A stretch of 16,806 nucleotides of DNA from Isohypsibius dastychi (taxonomy: Eukaryota; Tardigrada; Eutardigrada; Parachela; Isohypsibiidae): assembly GCA_034696485.1 (NCBI GenBank), contig JAQIWT010000647.1, positions 1 to 16,806 of the forward strand. Direction: 5' to 3'. Both the position numbers and the translations under genes were made by a program. This document shows positions 1-10,900 of this stretch, one piece after another. Every line of letters starts with the position of its first letter. Position 1 is the first letter of the stretch. A model generated the notes under the pieces. It made no database searches, had not been told where the DNA came from, and saw only the letters and a program-made list of their open reading frames with translations.

Positions 1-360
1 CGCGGCTTGCAATTTTAGGGGAATGCCTCGCGCCTCGCGGCTGACCTTGCGCCTAAGGGGCGGATTTGCCATCTTTAAAATTTGACTGTTAGACTTGATG
101 CCGGTCTTGCAAACAAATTTGACGTCTACATGCGTACTATATGATTAACGTCTGTAAAGTCGAGATTGTTTGAATTGACCTATGGTACCGTAATTTACCG
201 ATCAAAAGCCCGGGCTCCTATTCTTTCAGAGCAATTTTTCTAACCTGTCACGTGACAACAAAACGTATTTTTGAAGGGGTGGGGGGGGGGGTAAATTGGT
301 TAATTGGTGAATTACGGTACATGAATTTCTTCATTTGGCTGTCGCGCTCCTATTAAGCAG
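1..360. other. Non-coding left edge with a short inverted repeat and a G11 tract
   Basis: I see no coding exon here. The first 60 bases are GC-rich. Bases 184-199 and 306-321 form an imperfect inverted repeat (about 14 of 16 pairs; core TACCGTAATTTACC) around a 106-base spacer. The spacer carries the palindrome GTCACGTGAC near 248 and an uninterrupted run of 11 G at 281-291. It may be the remains of a small non-autonomous transposon. No convincing target-site duplication is visible. Confidence 0.4.
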
Positions 361-1308
361 AATATTCTCGTTCCAGCAGAACCACAGCCAAAGCCAGATG
401 GTAAGAGTGGCAACACCGCTGCAACCGGCTCGACCAACTACACCATTTGCTATTTGACAAACCAGAGCATCTTGCCAACAAGTGAGGTTGGATGTGTTTC
501 TACGACGAACGAAAATAAAGGAATCAAATGACTTAGTACCCCATTTGTGAGGCCTCTGTCAGATACGCCGATTTTAGGTTTGCTTAGTATTTCTATTTTT
601 TAAAACTTCCGCTCTGTTTGTTTTTTCAGATAATCAGGTCATCCCTCTGTTTAGAGATCACAAAAAAACGATATGTATTGTACCCCAAGGCATGCCTTTT
701 TACTGTAAAGGTCACACTGCAAGAGACTGCTATTTGGATCGAGAACCCGGTGAGCAGACACAGTACGCCAAGTGTCAGCCGGCTGCAGTTTGGCAAAGCA
801 GATGGAAAGACAGACTAAATGGTGCGCAACATAAATGGACTATGTTGAAAATGCGTTTCTGTAACAGTTTTGACCGTTTTCTATACAGAGCAGCTTCAAA
901 GAAGTTGTGTGATGCTTCGTTCGTCACGCATAGAGAAGTTTGAATCGGAGACTTGTTTCTTTCCAAATGCTAAGCCCTGGCAAGATTTCGTCAGCCATGA
1001 AAAGAAAAAGGATATCATCCAGCGTAAGAATCTTACTTTCTCAACAGGAATCTCTCGAATTATTAAACGTGCGTGCTTATGGTATAGAGCTCATCATCCA
1101 GTATAAACTCGAGGACCTTTTGAGACTTGAGTGTGACTACTTTAACTCGAGCATGTTTTGCGTTGGGTATTCGCAAGACTGCACTGATATGTGGGATCCT
1201 CACACCAGCTCCATGTACTTCGACTGTGGAGCCGCGTATTTTTGCAGTACAGACGACGACTTTTGTAAAAAACTGGCACAAGTAGATGAGCTTCTCTTGG
1301 ATGAATAA
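361..1308 (+). CDS. Unrecognised cysteine-rich protein, 4 visible exons, 5' end incomplete
   Basis: Exons read as 361-481 (left boundary uncertain: acceptors after 360 or 376), 630-749, 889-1023 and 1088-1308, ending at a TAA. The donors GTGAGG, GTGAGC and GTAAGA pair with acceptors TTTTTTCAG, CTATACAG and GGTATAG. All three junctions are phase 1, so about 198 residues read through without a stop. The first exon is Pro/Lys/Thr-rich and includes an N-glycosylation-like NYT. The middle exons carry VPQGMPFYCKGHTARDCYL and SETCFFPNAKPWQDF. The last exon is Cys- and Asp-rich (ECDYFNSSMFC, DCGAAYFC, DDDFC). The even spread of cysteines suggests an extracellular or lumenal protein, but no signal peptide lies in the window, so at least one 5' exon is missing. 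I recognise no family. The consistent splice phases are the main support for a real gene. Confidence 0.55.
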
Positions 1309-1776
1309 GGTCCTCATTTTTCCTGATCTATTTAGAAAAAATCATAAATATGTTCAGCTATTTCAAAGAAAGTTTCAAATGAAGCGTTTACGTTTAGTTC
1401 TTTGTGAAGGAGACAAAATACAATAAGGATGATTACCATTGCGAGCTTTGCAAAACTGAACAGTATCGTAGATCTTAGTTAAGAGATCCATGCGGATTGT
1501 GTATTGCCGTGCACACTGTTTGTGGGCACATAATTCAAGTTCATGCAGTTTAAATACACGTTGCAACGGAAAGTTAGATCTGCCTCGTAATAACCTCCTC
1601 AAACTCGCCCCTTGTTTACTCTACTCATATTTTTACTTGACAGTGCACTTTAGTCGATGGATCTTCCTAGTGGTCAGAAAGTGATATTGTACCAGGTCTC
1701 CAGGTACTTTTTGACGATTTTGTTCAAACCTTGTTTAGCACTTAGGCCGACCGTAACTTGAGCAATAGCCATCGAA
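1309..1776. other. Intergenic stretch, possibly holding the 5' exon of the next gene
   Basis: No supported exon. An ATG at 1658 opens a short + frame (MDLPSGQKVILYQ) that could be a leader exon, but I could not join it in phase to the exon at 1777. Open frames of 64-75 codons on either strand here have no recognisable content. Confidence 0.3.
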
Positions 1777-3190
1777 ATGATCGTCGATGAACCAAACCCG
1801 ACGACCGACCTAACCGATCATTCATTCTTGAAATGTGGTGGTGTTCTACACGTCAGCAATGTCACGCCGGTGGTACGTTGTATCTCTAAATATTTCCATT
1901 AATCAAAATATATAATCGTTACCAGAACCACAATATCGCATCGAATGGACTTCACCCATGACCGGGTATTTAGCCAATTTTGCCGTGACAGGATGGTATT
2001 TTTGTGATGACTTATCTGTTCTTCTTGAAAAGTAAAACGAATTTTTTAACACTGTAGTACGAAAACTGCGTTCGTAGTTCTCACCGTATATTGGATTTCG
2101 TGCAAAATGAAGGAAATTATGGTTCCCACGTGCAGTTGTTCATTAACGTGCCAATGCGCGGAGGAGCCCAACGCACTTCCAAAACGTCAGTCAACTGCCA
2201 GTTGGAAATAGTGCTCAGCCAGCATGGCCATTATTTGACAATAATGCTTTTGTACAGTGCCGATTACCACCAAAAGAGTGAGCAGAAACGCCATCAAAAC
2301 ATCAAAACTACGCAATGTCGATGACTTTAGCAGCCATTACCCAATTTCTAATGAATATAAGATGCGTCAGCCTGTGTCCATTGCTTTAGCCAACATTTAG
2401 CTTTCATTCTTCTTCCGTTATCAATTTCGTTAGATTCCTTTGTACCAACGTTCTGGATGTCGGAAAAGCACGACCCTATTCCACAACTGAGAGTCAAACA
2501 AAAAACATGTTCGATCCAGTTATACCAAACATCAAACTGACGGAAGGCGACAGCCAAAACTGCGAGAAGCTGAACTACGAGAGAGTCAGTACCATGATGC
2601 TCTTGCCGTGGGAGGTACGTCAACTTTCAGAGTATTCTACACCGGCCATCAGGCGTGTTACCAGTTTGTGGTATTACTCAGAATGGTGTCACAGTATAAT
2701 AGCCAACTGCAATAGCCTCTGGGGGATCATTGACTCAACCTCCATAGACCTAAAATTGCCGTTTTACGTCAGATTTCCCAACAAACCTGTTGAATTTGGC
2801 TGTATCCCTTTTCGAACATGTTGAACATTTTTCAACGCATTTCTGGTCTCGAAAACAGAATCGTTTAAGGAATTGGTCGAATTCACTTGACTGCGTTATA
2901 CTCTGTGAAAACTTGTTGAATTGCACTCAATCAATATCGATGAACATTCTCTCGTATTACAGACAAAGAAAGAGCCGGCCCGGGTCGAGCGACCTGGCAC
3001 GATTTGCATGAAAGCATTGGTGTCATTCCCACCAGGATATGCGCCACCAGGGTACCCATCACCGGCTCAGTTCAGCTCAAAAGTCATCATGAGGTGTGGC
3101 ATTTATTGGACCCTTGATCACTGGAAGCTTGGAGGAGGACAGCTCACTGGAGAGTGTCTATCTGAGGGTCTGACAATGCAGTTTTTGTAA
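1777..3190 (+). CDS. Unrecognised protein, 4 exons, N-terminus uncertain
   Basis: Exons 1777-1872, 2058-2277, 2520-2614 and 2963-3190 join in phases 0, 1 and 0 through donors GTACGT, GTGAGC and GTACGT and acceptors CTGTAG, GATCCAG and TTACAG. They give 212 residues ending in TAA at 3188-3190. The ATG at 1777 is only the first in frame. An acceptor (GCAATAG) lies just upstream and no signal peptide follows, so the true start is probably in an earlier exon. Visible stretches are FLKCGGVLHVSNVTP, HVQLFINVPMRGG, LTEGDSQNCEKLNYE and a Pro-rich SFPPGYAPPGYPSPAQF near the C-terminus. Widely spaced cysteines and NVT would fit an extracellular protein. The CGGVL start recalls a CUB domain, but the rest does not follow that pattern. 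No function is proposed. The gene is separate from the upstream one, which has its own stop codon. Confidence 0.5.
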
Positions 3191-3508
3191 AATATCGTTT
3201 GACTGTGATCATGTCATTCAGCTTGGCATAAAGAACTAGCGAACATGTAAAGGTCAATTAGTCTATCCGGTTTTTGAGTCATGTTTCAACTGAGTGCCAT
3301 CTCCAACAAAGGCATGTATTTCATTTGTCCATTTAATCTTCTACTGTGAATATTATTAGTTTTCAAACATCAGATGGTGAGATTTGAATCAGTGGGATTG
3401 TTGAGTTGAAAGGTACATTATAAACAAGAGCTAGAAAATTTAAGATATTAAGATTCGGTAGGAGTATGTTCAAAGCTGCGAGCAGACAGTCTATGGAAAA
3501 AAGCACTG
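3191..3508. other. Intergenic, no feature seen
   Basis: This lies between the stop codon of the + strand gene and the left target-site duplication of the foldback element. It is AT-rich with no open frame of note and no convincing polyadenylation cluster. It probably includes the 3' untranslated region of the upstream gene. Confidence 0.4.
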
Positions 3509-3516
3509 ATCGGAAG
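3509..3516. repeat. Left target-site duplication (ATCGGAAG)
   Basis: This 8-bp copy directly abuts the left terminus of the foldback element and is matched exactly at 4011-4018. Confidence 0.8.
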
Positions 3517-4010
3517 TAGGGCATTTTAGAATAGAATAGCTATTCCAATTTAATTGGAATTGCTATTCCAATTCGGACGGAATAGCTACGGTATTCCAAT
3601 TCGCGCGGAATAGCTATTTCACCAAAACTTGAACAAAATTGAAACAAGTTTCCAACGCTCTTGATATGATATTCGGAATCAGCGCAATTTTCTGACCCAG
3701 AAAACATCCTGTTCGGGAATTTCACATGCTTCCGGCAGAAGCGAATTTTGCGTGGGGGTTTCATTCCAAAGGGTTTCACTATGGATGGAGCAAATCCCCC
3801 AAGCAAAATGTACCTCCGCCGGAACTTGGTCCAATATCAGAAGCCAACGTTTTCTGGGTCAGAAAACTGCGCTGATTCCGAATATCATATCAAGAGCGGT
3901 GGAAACTTGTTTTCAATTTTGTTCAGGTTTTGGTGGAATAGCTATTCCGCCCGAATTGGGATAGCTATTCCAATTACATTGGAATAGCTATTCTATTCTA
4001 AAATGCCCTA
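3517..4010. mobile_element. 494-bp foldback (MITE-like) element with 8-bp target-site duplication, hAT-like
   Basis: The element starts TAGGGCATTTTAGAATAG and ends with its inverse complement at 4010. The two halves are complementary over almost their whole length, about 240 bp each, and meet near 3765-3795 in GGGGGTTTCATTCC / GGAGCAAATCCCCC. ATCGGAAG flanks it directly on both sides (3509-3516 and 4011-4018), an 8-bp target-site duplication. TAGGG-type ends with an 8-bp duplication fit hAT-superfamily elements. It carries no transposase, and the two short open frames inside (about 70-90 codons) are products of the repeat. Several short GGAATAGCTATTCC palindromes sit near each end. The right end lies about 60 bases past the calpain stop codon, so it may be within that gene's 3' untranslated region. 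Confidence 0.85.
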
Positions 4011-4018
4011 ATCGGAAG
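4011..4018. repeat. Right target-site duplication (ATCGGAAG)
   Basis: Exact second copy of the 8-bp sequence, directly after the right terminus of the foldback element. Confidence 0.8.
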
Positions 4019-4068
4019 TCGAGAAATTATTTACTGCTCATGAATCCATCGCTAGTAAATGCAGATGT

Positions 4069-4933
4069 TCATAAATCGAGAAGATGAATGAGATGATCTT
4101 CGAAGATATCCAACTCAGCACCCACAACGATCCCTTGGCCCGGTCTTGCTTCAGTACAAAACAATCTCCATGTCAGACTGGAATGTTCTTCTTTCAATGA
4201 AATAATCACATTACCTGAATTCTTTGCCGGGTTAGTCTCCAGGAAATCTCCTGAAATTAATCAGAAATTTCCAAATAAGAAAATGCAAATAAAATCTAAG
4301 CACACGTTTGGCGTAGCGCAGGCGAGCGAGGCATAGAACAAATTTGTTGAAGCTGATGGTCACGCTCCCGTTGTTTATTTCACAAAATCTGTCCCGAATG
4401 ACACTGAGGATACGATTTCTGACGCTGATACCTATCGGACGTCAGACGTCATACTGCTCATTCATGAATGCCTATCTTACTAACCGCATTTCTGAATGGC
4501 CGTTTGAATGTCACGTCCCATTATACACTCTTTCTTGTTCTCAACGAACCCACTAAAGGCGTCCTGTAAAAACCTCAAATCAAGATGTGCTGGGCCAGTG
4601 CTAGAACACAGCTTACCTTCCAAACATGGACCTGACTCCAAACAGTGGTGAACTCAGTTAGGTTGATAGATCTGTTGCGATCTTGATCGGCATACTTGAA
4701 GAGGCTTCGCAGCGTCTCTTCGGAAAATCCGCTGAATTCCAGTTCTTGGAAAAAAACAGCCTGAGGTCTTAAGAATTACGTTCCGCATTCAAATATCTGC
4801 CCGCTCACCAGTTACGTGAAAATGCAGCTCGAAAAGTTTTCGGAAAGTCAGCCAGTCAACTCCGTCTTCTGGAATGAGTTCGCTGACTTGTGGCGGCAAA
4901 TTGGTTTGGTTGGTGTCCTGGTCCACATATGAA
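4069..4933 (-). other. Calpain C-terminal penta-EF-hand-like region
   Basis: Exons 4816-4933, 4617-4760, 4485-4563, 4306-4431 and 4069-4250. Exon 4617-4760 contains one canonical EF-hand loop, DQDRNRSINLTE (residues about 732-743), after the helix SEETLRSLFKYA. The neighbouring units (CIMGRDIQTAIQKCG and NNGSVTISFNKFVLCLARL) keep the helix pattern of the family but lack most acidic ligands, so the set looks Ca2+-poor. The last exon is read through to a TGA at 4069-4071. A donor-like GTAATG at 4214 could end it earlier, in which case the extreme C-terminus would differ. Confidence 0.75.
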
Positions 4934-7900
4934 CTAAAGTAACAGTATCAAGAGATAGGGAGAAAGTGAGAGTTTACTTTAACTGTGAGATCGGCATTGA
5001 TTATATCTTGTAAATTGCTTGCTTCCCTGTGCGTATAATATGTTCGTGGGACCACACGGGATGCGGAGCAGAGGAGTGGGAGTACCTCATGGTGATTGGA
5101 ACCTGGCAATAAACTCTTAGAAGAAAGTTCGTTTCTACATCCTCGTTTTCGTCTCGAAGAAAGTTTCTTTCGTCCCGTGACTTGGGATGGTAGATCAGTG
5201 GTATGACGCAGTATCTTCCGGGCTCGGCATTTATGATGAAGACATTTTCTTGGCCTGCTGTGTCATCAACTACGTATTGCTGCGCTGTTTTTCCATATGA
5301 TGTGGGCAGGGGCAGACTTGCTTCTGGTCCCATCTGTCAGCACGAATTAGTCATCAAACTTTGGAAAGCCCCAGCACTGACCTCAAACACTTTCATGCCT
5401 ATGATATCTTTTTCCTCAGTCTTTCGATTGACCTGGCGTAAGAGCGAAATGATGAGCAGCGGGTGTTCCTCTTGGTCCTTGTTCCCATCGGGCACATGAA
5501 TCTCATACTGAGGGCAGTTTACCACCTTTAACTGACCACCTGTTTGAACAGAAGCTAAACTCAAGTCTCGTCACAGGTGAACAAATTTGAGATCAGACTT
5601 ACCTGTTTCTGGCTTTTGAGTGATCTTAGACAACCATGTGCCATGCATTGAGTGCGATGACCATTTGGCGTTAGTTTGCTCTATGCTCAACATCTTGGAG
5701 ACACGATTGAGAGTTTAGCTATAGACTCACCATCATCAACTGCAGTCAGACTGTCAAACCCTGTGTGGCAAATGTGGATTTTTTGGAAGTACTTGAGCAT
5801 ATCTGTGTATCGCATCCTGTTTTTCGAAGAAAAAAGGTCAGTGACCAATCTGTCAGGGCAATTGGAAGCTGTCTTCACCAGAACTCGCCGTCGTATTCAT
5901 TGAACTTGTACTCGAGTTCATTCTTTTTGAGGTCCGTTGGAACTTTATCCCAGAGAGGATCGCTGAATAACAAATGGAAAACGATGAAACTGTCGTTAAA
6001 TTCATCACGATGTTCACTTTGTGATTGTGCTGTAATTAATTTGGCTCTCTTACGGCGCCACCAACGTAGACATTTCTGAATTTATCTTTGAGTTCGGAAG
6101 TTCCACTTACTTGTCACTGAACGACAACTTCCACTCACAATGAACCGTTTTGCCTGCTGGATCCCTCAGTCTTACACAGTCGGTTAAATATATTCCATCA
6201 CTGCCTTCCTCGTGCACAGGGATCTGAAACTCAAAAGTAAGGTCAACAGAGAATAAAAACCCTCATCGCTGAACTTACTTACAGCTGGGAGGCTAAGAAA
6301 ACATAACAGAATCAATTTGATTTCGTATTGCGTTAACACAGTCAATCAAATATGATTGCGCCAGTTACGCGCGAGGATAGAGTACAGTAAAAGCTACTAA
6401 ATGCACCTGATGTATGTGGAACAGTAACTAAGGCATGGTCCATTCCGGACTCAGAGGAGTCGGAATGGACTCCGTGGACTCAGAGAAGTCCGAAATGGCC
6501 TCAGAGGACTCAGAGGGGGGGGGGGGGGGTCACTCAGTCAATTTGCTGAGCTTAATCATACTTACATATTGAACTTTTTGTTCATCTCATTAAACCATGA
6601 GAGATAAACAAAAAAAAACACCGTTTTATCATCCTATAACCCAGTTCCCCAGAATGAATTTTAAAAAATACCGTCCAGGAACTCAGCGGTGGTAACGAAA
6701 ATGTGGAACTCGCTTCTGATAGTTTTCGCTCATTTTTTGGTCAGTGTAATTCATTCTCAAACTCCTCTGTACAATTTATATTTTAGCAGAGCCTTTCTTG
6801 ATGAGCTTGTTGCGTTCGCACTACGCTAACAAGCCACCAAGCTGCACCACGTGACACGCGTCACGTGTCAAACAGAGAGGCATAAAAGTTGAACTGAACA
6901 GAGAGGAATTTGGTGAGAATCCATCTTTGGATTTATTTTGCGACTGTTTCCGACCAAGTCTCACTCATGTAAGGCGAAATATGTTGTAGAGAATTTCAAG
7001 CTCTACAACTTAGATGCAACAGGTTCGATGAAAAACGAACGGGAGAGCCCTGATCTCAGTTTTGACTGAGCCCAGTGAAAACATGATATTTTTATAGTCC
7101 TGTCCGACGACACATATTGTCACCCCTCCCAACACATGACGGCGGTTGGCACGGAGATATGACCTGAACGATTGGAGAATCTAGAAAACAACCGAGGGTA
7201 AAAACTAATCGGAAGTTACTGAAAAAAGCGAGAGTGAAAACCAGCCAAGAATGACAAAATCCGACAGTCTGAGCAATGATAAACAGAAATAATAACGTAA
7301 AATTAAAATAATGAAGACAATAGCAACATTGAAAAATAATAACATTCAAGAAATAATGAAAATATAGATATACGATAAATTAAAATCAATATATAAGTAA
7401 AATATTATAACATAAATATGAATAAATAATAAAAAGATCAACAATTATAATATTATATTTGATTTCAATCTATAAATATTTATAATAATATTATTCGAAA
7501 AACATAAATATTCGAAAAAACTTAATAAAAAATAAAATTTATAAATATTATATTTATAAATATTATTAATATTCAATATTTGACGATTTTTGGTCATCAT
7601 AATTATAATGATAACGATAATAACAACACAAATCTAATAATATGGTGAATAATTAATCAATAATAAATGAATTATCATATAAATGATACATCAGCAACAA
7701 AGAAATGAAGAAATCGGTTTCGCTGCCTACGGCTACCGCAGTTGATAATGTGTCAAGGACTATAGTATGTTATGTAGACCAGGTTGTGCGACTGGAAAAA
7801 GTGAGGCTGAATTAAAACTATTTCGTCGTGATGTATTACCCATGGTAAGATCATCTATACGTCACACTGTTTGGCATGGCCTGACGCTGATGGGACACCA

Positions 7901-10900
7901 CGTGACGTGTGCATGATCCCCCTACGGGTAAAAACGTCACGACAACATAGTTTTAATTCAGCCTCACTTTCTTCATTCGCACCAGAAGCCAGTCTACATA
8001 ACATACTATAGTCTTTGAATGTGTCATCGCCCCACCCCCTAGGGGGGGGGACAAAAGTCTGGCATTAAGAGTAATCCCACCTGGTTTCGCCGTACCAAAT
8101 CAGCCGTCCAGTTCCACCTTCCTTTGGTCACATAGGAGCGAAATTATAGAAAAAACATGGTTCTCGAAGAATATGGCTCGGATTGGGCCAGAAGAGCAGC
8201 AAGAACGAGTGTTTCAAAGGGAAAACCACAACAATCCAGCAGGTCTTTCCTGGACTCGCAAAATCGTCATCGCCCTCATCCACCCTTGCAAAGCAAAAAA
8301 ACCTGTAAAACTGACTTGAATTGACTTTCTAGAATCGTGAAATCCGAGGATGGGCGCAGTGGAAGAAGAGCACTAGGTCCGGGAAAGGACGAAAGTCAAC
8401 GAATCTTCAAATGGTGAATTTGAGCGAGAGTATGTTCGGAATCGAGTCAAACATACTTCACTTGTTTGATTTCGACGGTAATAATGAAAATCGTTTGAGG
8501 ATAAACCGAAAGAGGGCCAGAAACAGGGGGAAAATGTATCAGAATGTGGAAAAACAACAACAGCTAATTCAAATCGCTGCCTCTCTGTTTGAAGCCCCAA
8601 AAGGTGTGTGGTGTCTTGTAACACCGCCAGAGGCGTGTGGGCCTTTACGAAAGTTTTTGATTAGAGTAAAGGGCTTGAAACTTACTGAAAATCGTCAGAA
8701 GGACGACCTTATAGAAGTCGTCATTCACAAGTGCACAGAACACTTTACTAGTATCAGTGAATGTATACGCTTCGGGTATGAGTCATTTTCTGGTCGTGCG
8801 GGGGGGGGGGGAGATCAAAACTCAAAAGAGCGACTCACAGAAACTTACGGTGGCAACATTGGTAACGGTGTACACATGGTTTTTCGCCAAACAAACGTGA
8901 TCGAATTCATCTTGGATTTCTTTGGTAGGTGCTGGCTATACCTCGATAATGGCATATTTGGAATTTTCAACATTCGGGCTCATGCTTGTTGTGGGCAAGT
9001 ACCTACCTTTGTGCCTAGGGCTATAAATGCACCCCTTCGCCAAAATTCCTGGAGATCGTCAAAATCAGGTTTCCATGTTTCTCTCTCATCGTGTAGCATA
9101 CAAGCTGAAATGTTCATCAATAAACAGAGATGTCATATTACATCTTAACCAAATAGAAAACGATGACCAACATTGTGTGACTCCTCCCGTGAATTCCTGC
9201 ATAGCAGAGCAAGCGTGTCCTCCTCGAATGTATTGATACCCTCCATGAAGCCTGAAAAACAACATAGTTTGTAACAAGCATCTGGATCAGACTTCACAGA
9301 GACCTGCACCGCACCGTTCAAGTTTTTTGCACGTAGCTGGACGAACCAGTTTAACAACGGCCAGCTCAAGCGGAGCGATGCAGGTCCCTAGATTAGAATA
9401 CTCTACTTTGCGTAAGCTTTCTCCAACAGTGCAGCCCAGAATTCCCTTCGACTCGATGGCTGAGCGAAAACGCATTTAACACTTTCATTGTTTGTTTCTG
9501 CATCGATTCTCCAGCACGGTAATCGGTCATCAATAAACACTTCAACCCTACGACAAACTGATAATTGGAATTCTGATTCGAAAATCTGTGAAGGTGCAAA
9601 GTTTTTGACAAACCAAAATCCTAGTTGCCAGAAGCGAAATCTGAAAAGTCCACAATAGTTGTTTGCTTTGCGGTCGAATCCTTGCTCCTTAGGCAGTATG
9701 ACCCGGTGTATCGCTTGCGATCGTCCGGCCAGGTCGGCCATTGCTGCTATGAGGTAGCAATCACCTGAAAGACAGCAACCATTCACTCTTGTGTCTGTTG
9801 TCAGAAAATGTTTACTCGAAATTTTCATTTGGTGAAATTTCGTAGCTCGGATATCTTATGTTTACCCAGGTAACCAACCAAGGCTTCCTTGTACCGCATC
9901 GTATCGATTCGGTGGGCGTTCTTCATCCTGGGAATGGAAACTTCTTTTCACGGCAGATTCTTTCCCCATATTGATGAACTTGGGATCATTCATGATTTCG
10001 TGCGGTCGCATCCACGCGATATATTCGTACGCCTCCTTGGTTCTTTTCCGATACTTGAGTTGGTTCGAATTTTCCAGACTTATTTCCATTGCGTTATCCT
10101 CGAAGCCTATTGGATAACTATCATCAATGATTAAGGTTTCGAAAAGGACCTTGTAAAATCATTTTGTTGATTGCGGTAAAAGGTAAACCAAGAACAACAC
10201 TGATTTTCATTGGGAAAAAGTTGTATCCGAAGTTCTTCTATGCCCCCATCCCCACCTGTGTTCAAATTCAGAAAGCTAACTATGCTCAGAGGGACTTTCA
10301 TGCCAATGAATCATTCACTAGTAGTAAACTAGTGTTTTACTCAGCCGGAAGATCTGGTCTCCTCAGAAATTACACAGTCACATCTCTACCCCAATCTGGG
10401 AAACTATTCTACCGAGCCCAATCTTAGTGAAACTTCACACCTACCACTCATTATGTTACTTCGGCATGCATCAAAAGCGGTATCGACAAACAAATCACCC
10501 TCCGGACGTTGTATATACTCTTCCAGCAATTCGCTGTATGACTTGTCAGGACGAATGTAGCCGTAACGAGATTTCTGGCTCAACTTCCCAAATAGCCTGA
10601 ATTTGAACTTTGGATCTTCACGATACGAATCCTAGCAAATGTAAGTGATACCCGGGGGCGCGATAGAATACTGTAGAATGTAAGGCTCACTGGATAAGCA
10701 AAGGGATCGGGTAGATCGTAAGGGTCAACATCGACACTCGTAATTTTCCCATCTAGACCGAGTAGCGACTCCCGACGAGTATCGCTGGTCTTGGGTTTTT
10801 TCGATGGGGTGCCTGGTGGGGTTGGTGGATTCTTTCGAGTAGATTGTGGCGCAACAACAGACAAATCAACAGGCTTCGGGTTGGGAGTACTCCGACTGAT

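Larger units (their letters stand above)
6224..8848 (-). other. 2.6-kb calpain intron splitting the catalytic domain
   Basis: Donor GTAAGT (8848) and acceptor TTTGAGTTTCAG (6224) are both phase 0. The flanking exons join as VTNVAT|IPVHEEG, which is collinear with the calpain core, so no exon needs to be missing. It is far longer than the other 17 introns (37-338 bases). It holds imperfect GGACTCAGAGGAGTC repeats, a G15 tract, an E-box palindrome, an AT-rich block, a foldback element and G9 and G12 tracts. It appears to have grown by insertions. I see no nested gene on either strand. Confidence 0.75.

Noticed and set aside
3540-3987. Open frames of 70-88 codons on both strands inside the foldback element
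   Set aside because: They are mirror readings of the two hairpin arms (shared SGSENCADSEYHIKS) and do not encode a transposase.
5203-5499. + strand frame of 98 codons
   Set aside because: Antisense shadow of calpain domain III exons.
8411-9148. Longest open frame in the window (245 codons, + strand)
   Set aside because: It runs antisense through three calpain exons (8849-8935, 9007-9104 and part of 9142-9251), which have clear homology on the minus strand. Its own translation shows no family features and includes a Gly run from the G12 tract.
9403-9828. Single long minus-strand frame starting MKISSKHF as an independent gene
   Set aside because: It is two calpain exons plus the in-frame 66-base intron, and its first 21 codons are the preceding intron.
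10164-10427. + strand frame of 87 codons
   Set aside because: It lies within a calpain intron and has no recognisable motif or splice partners.
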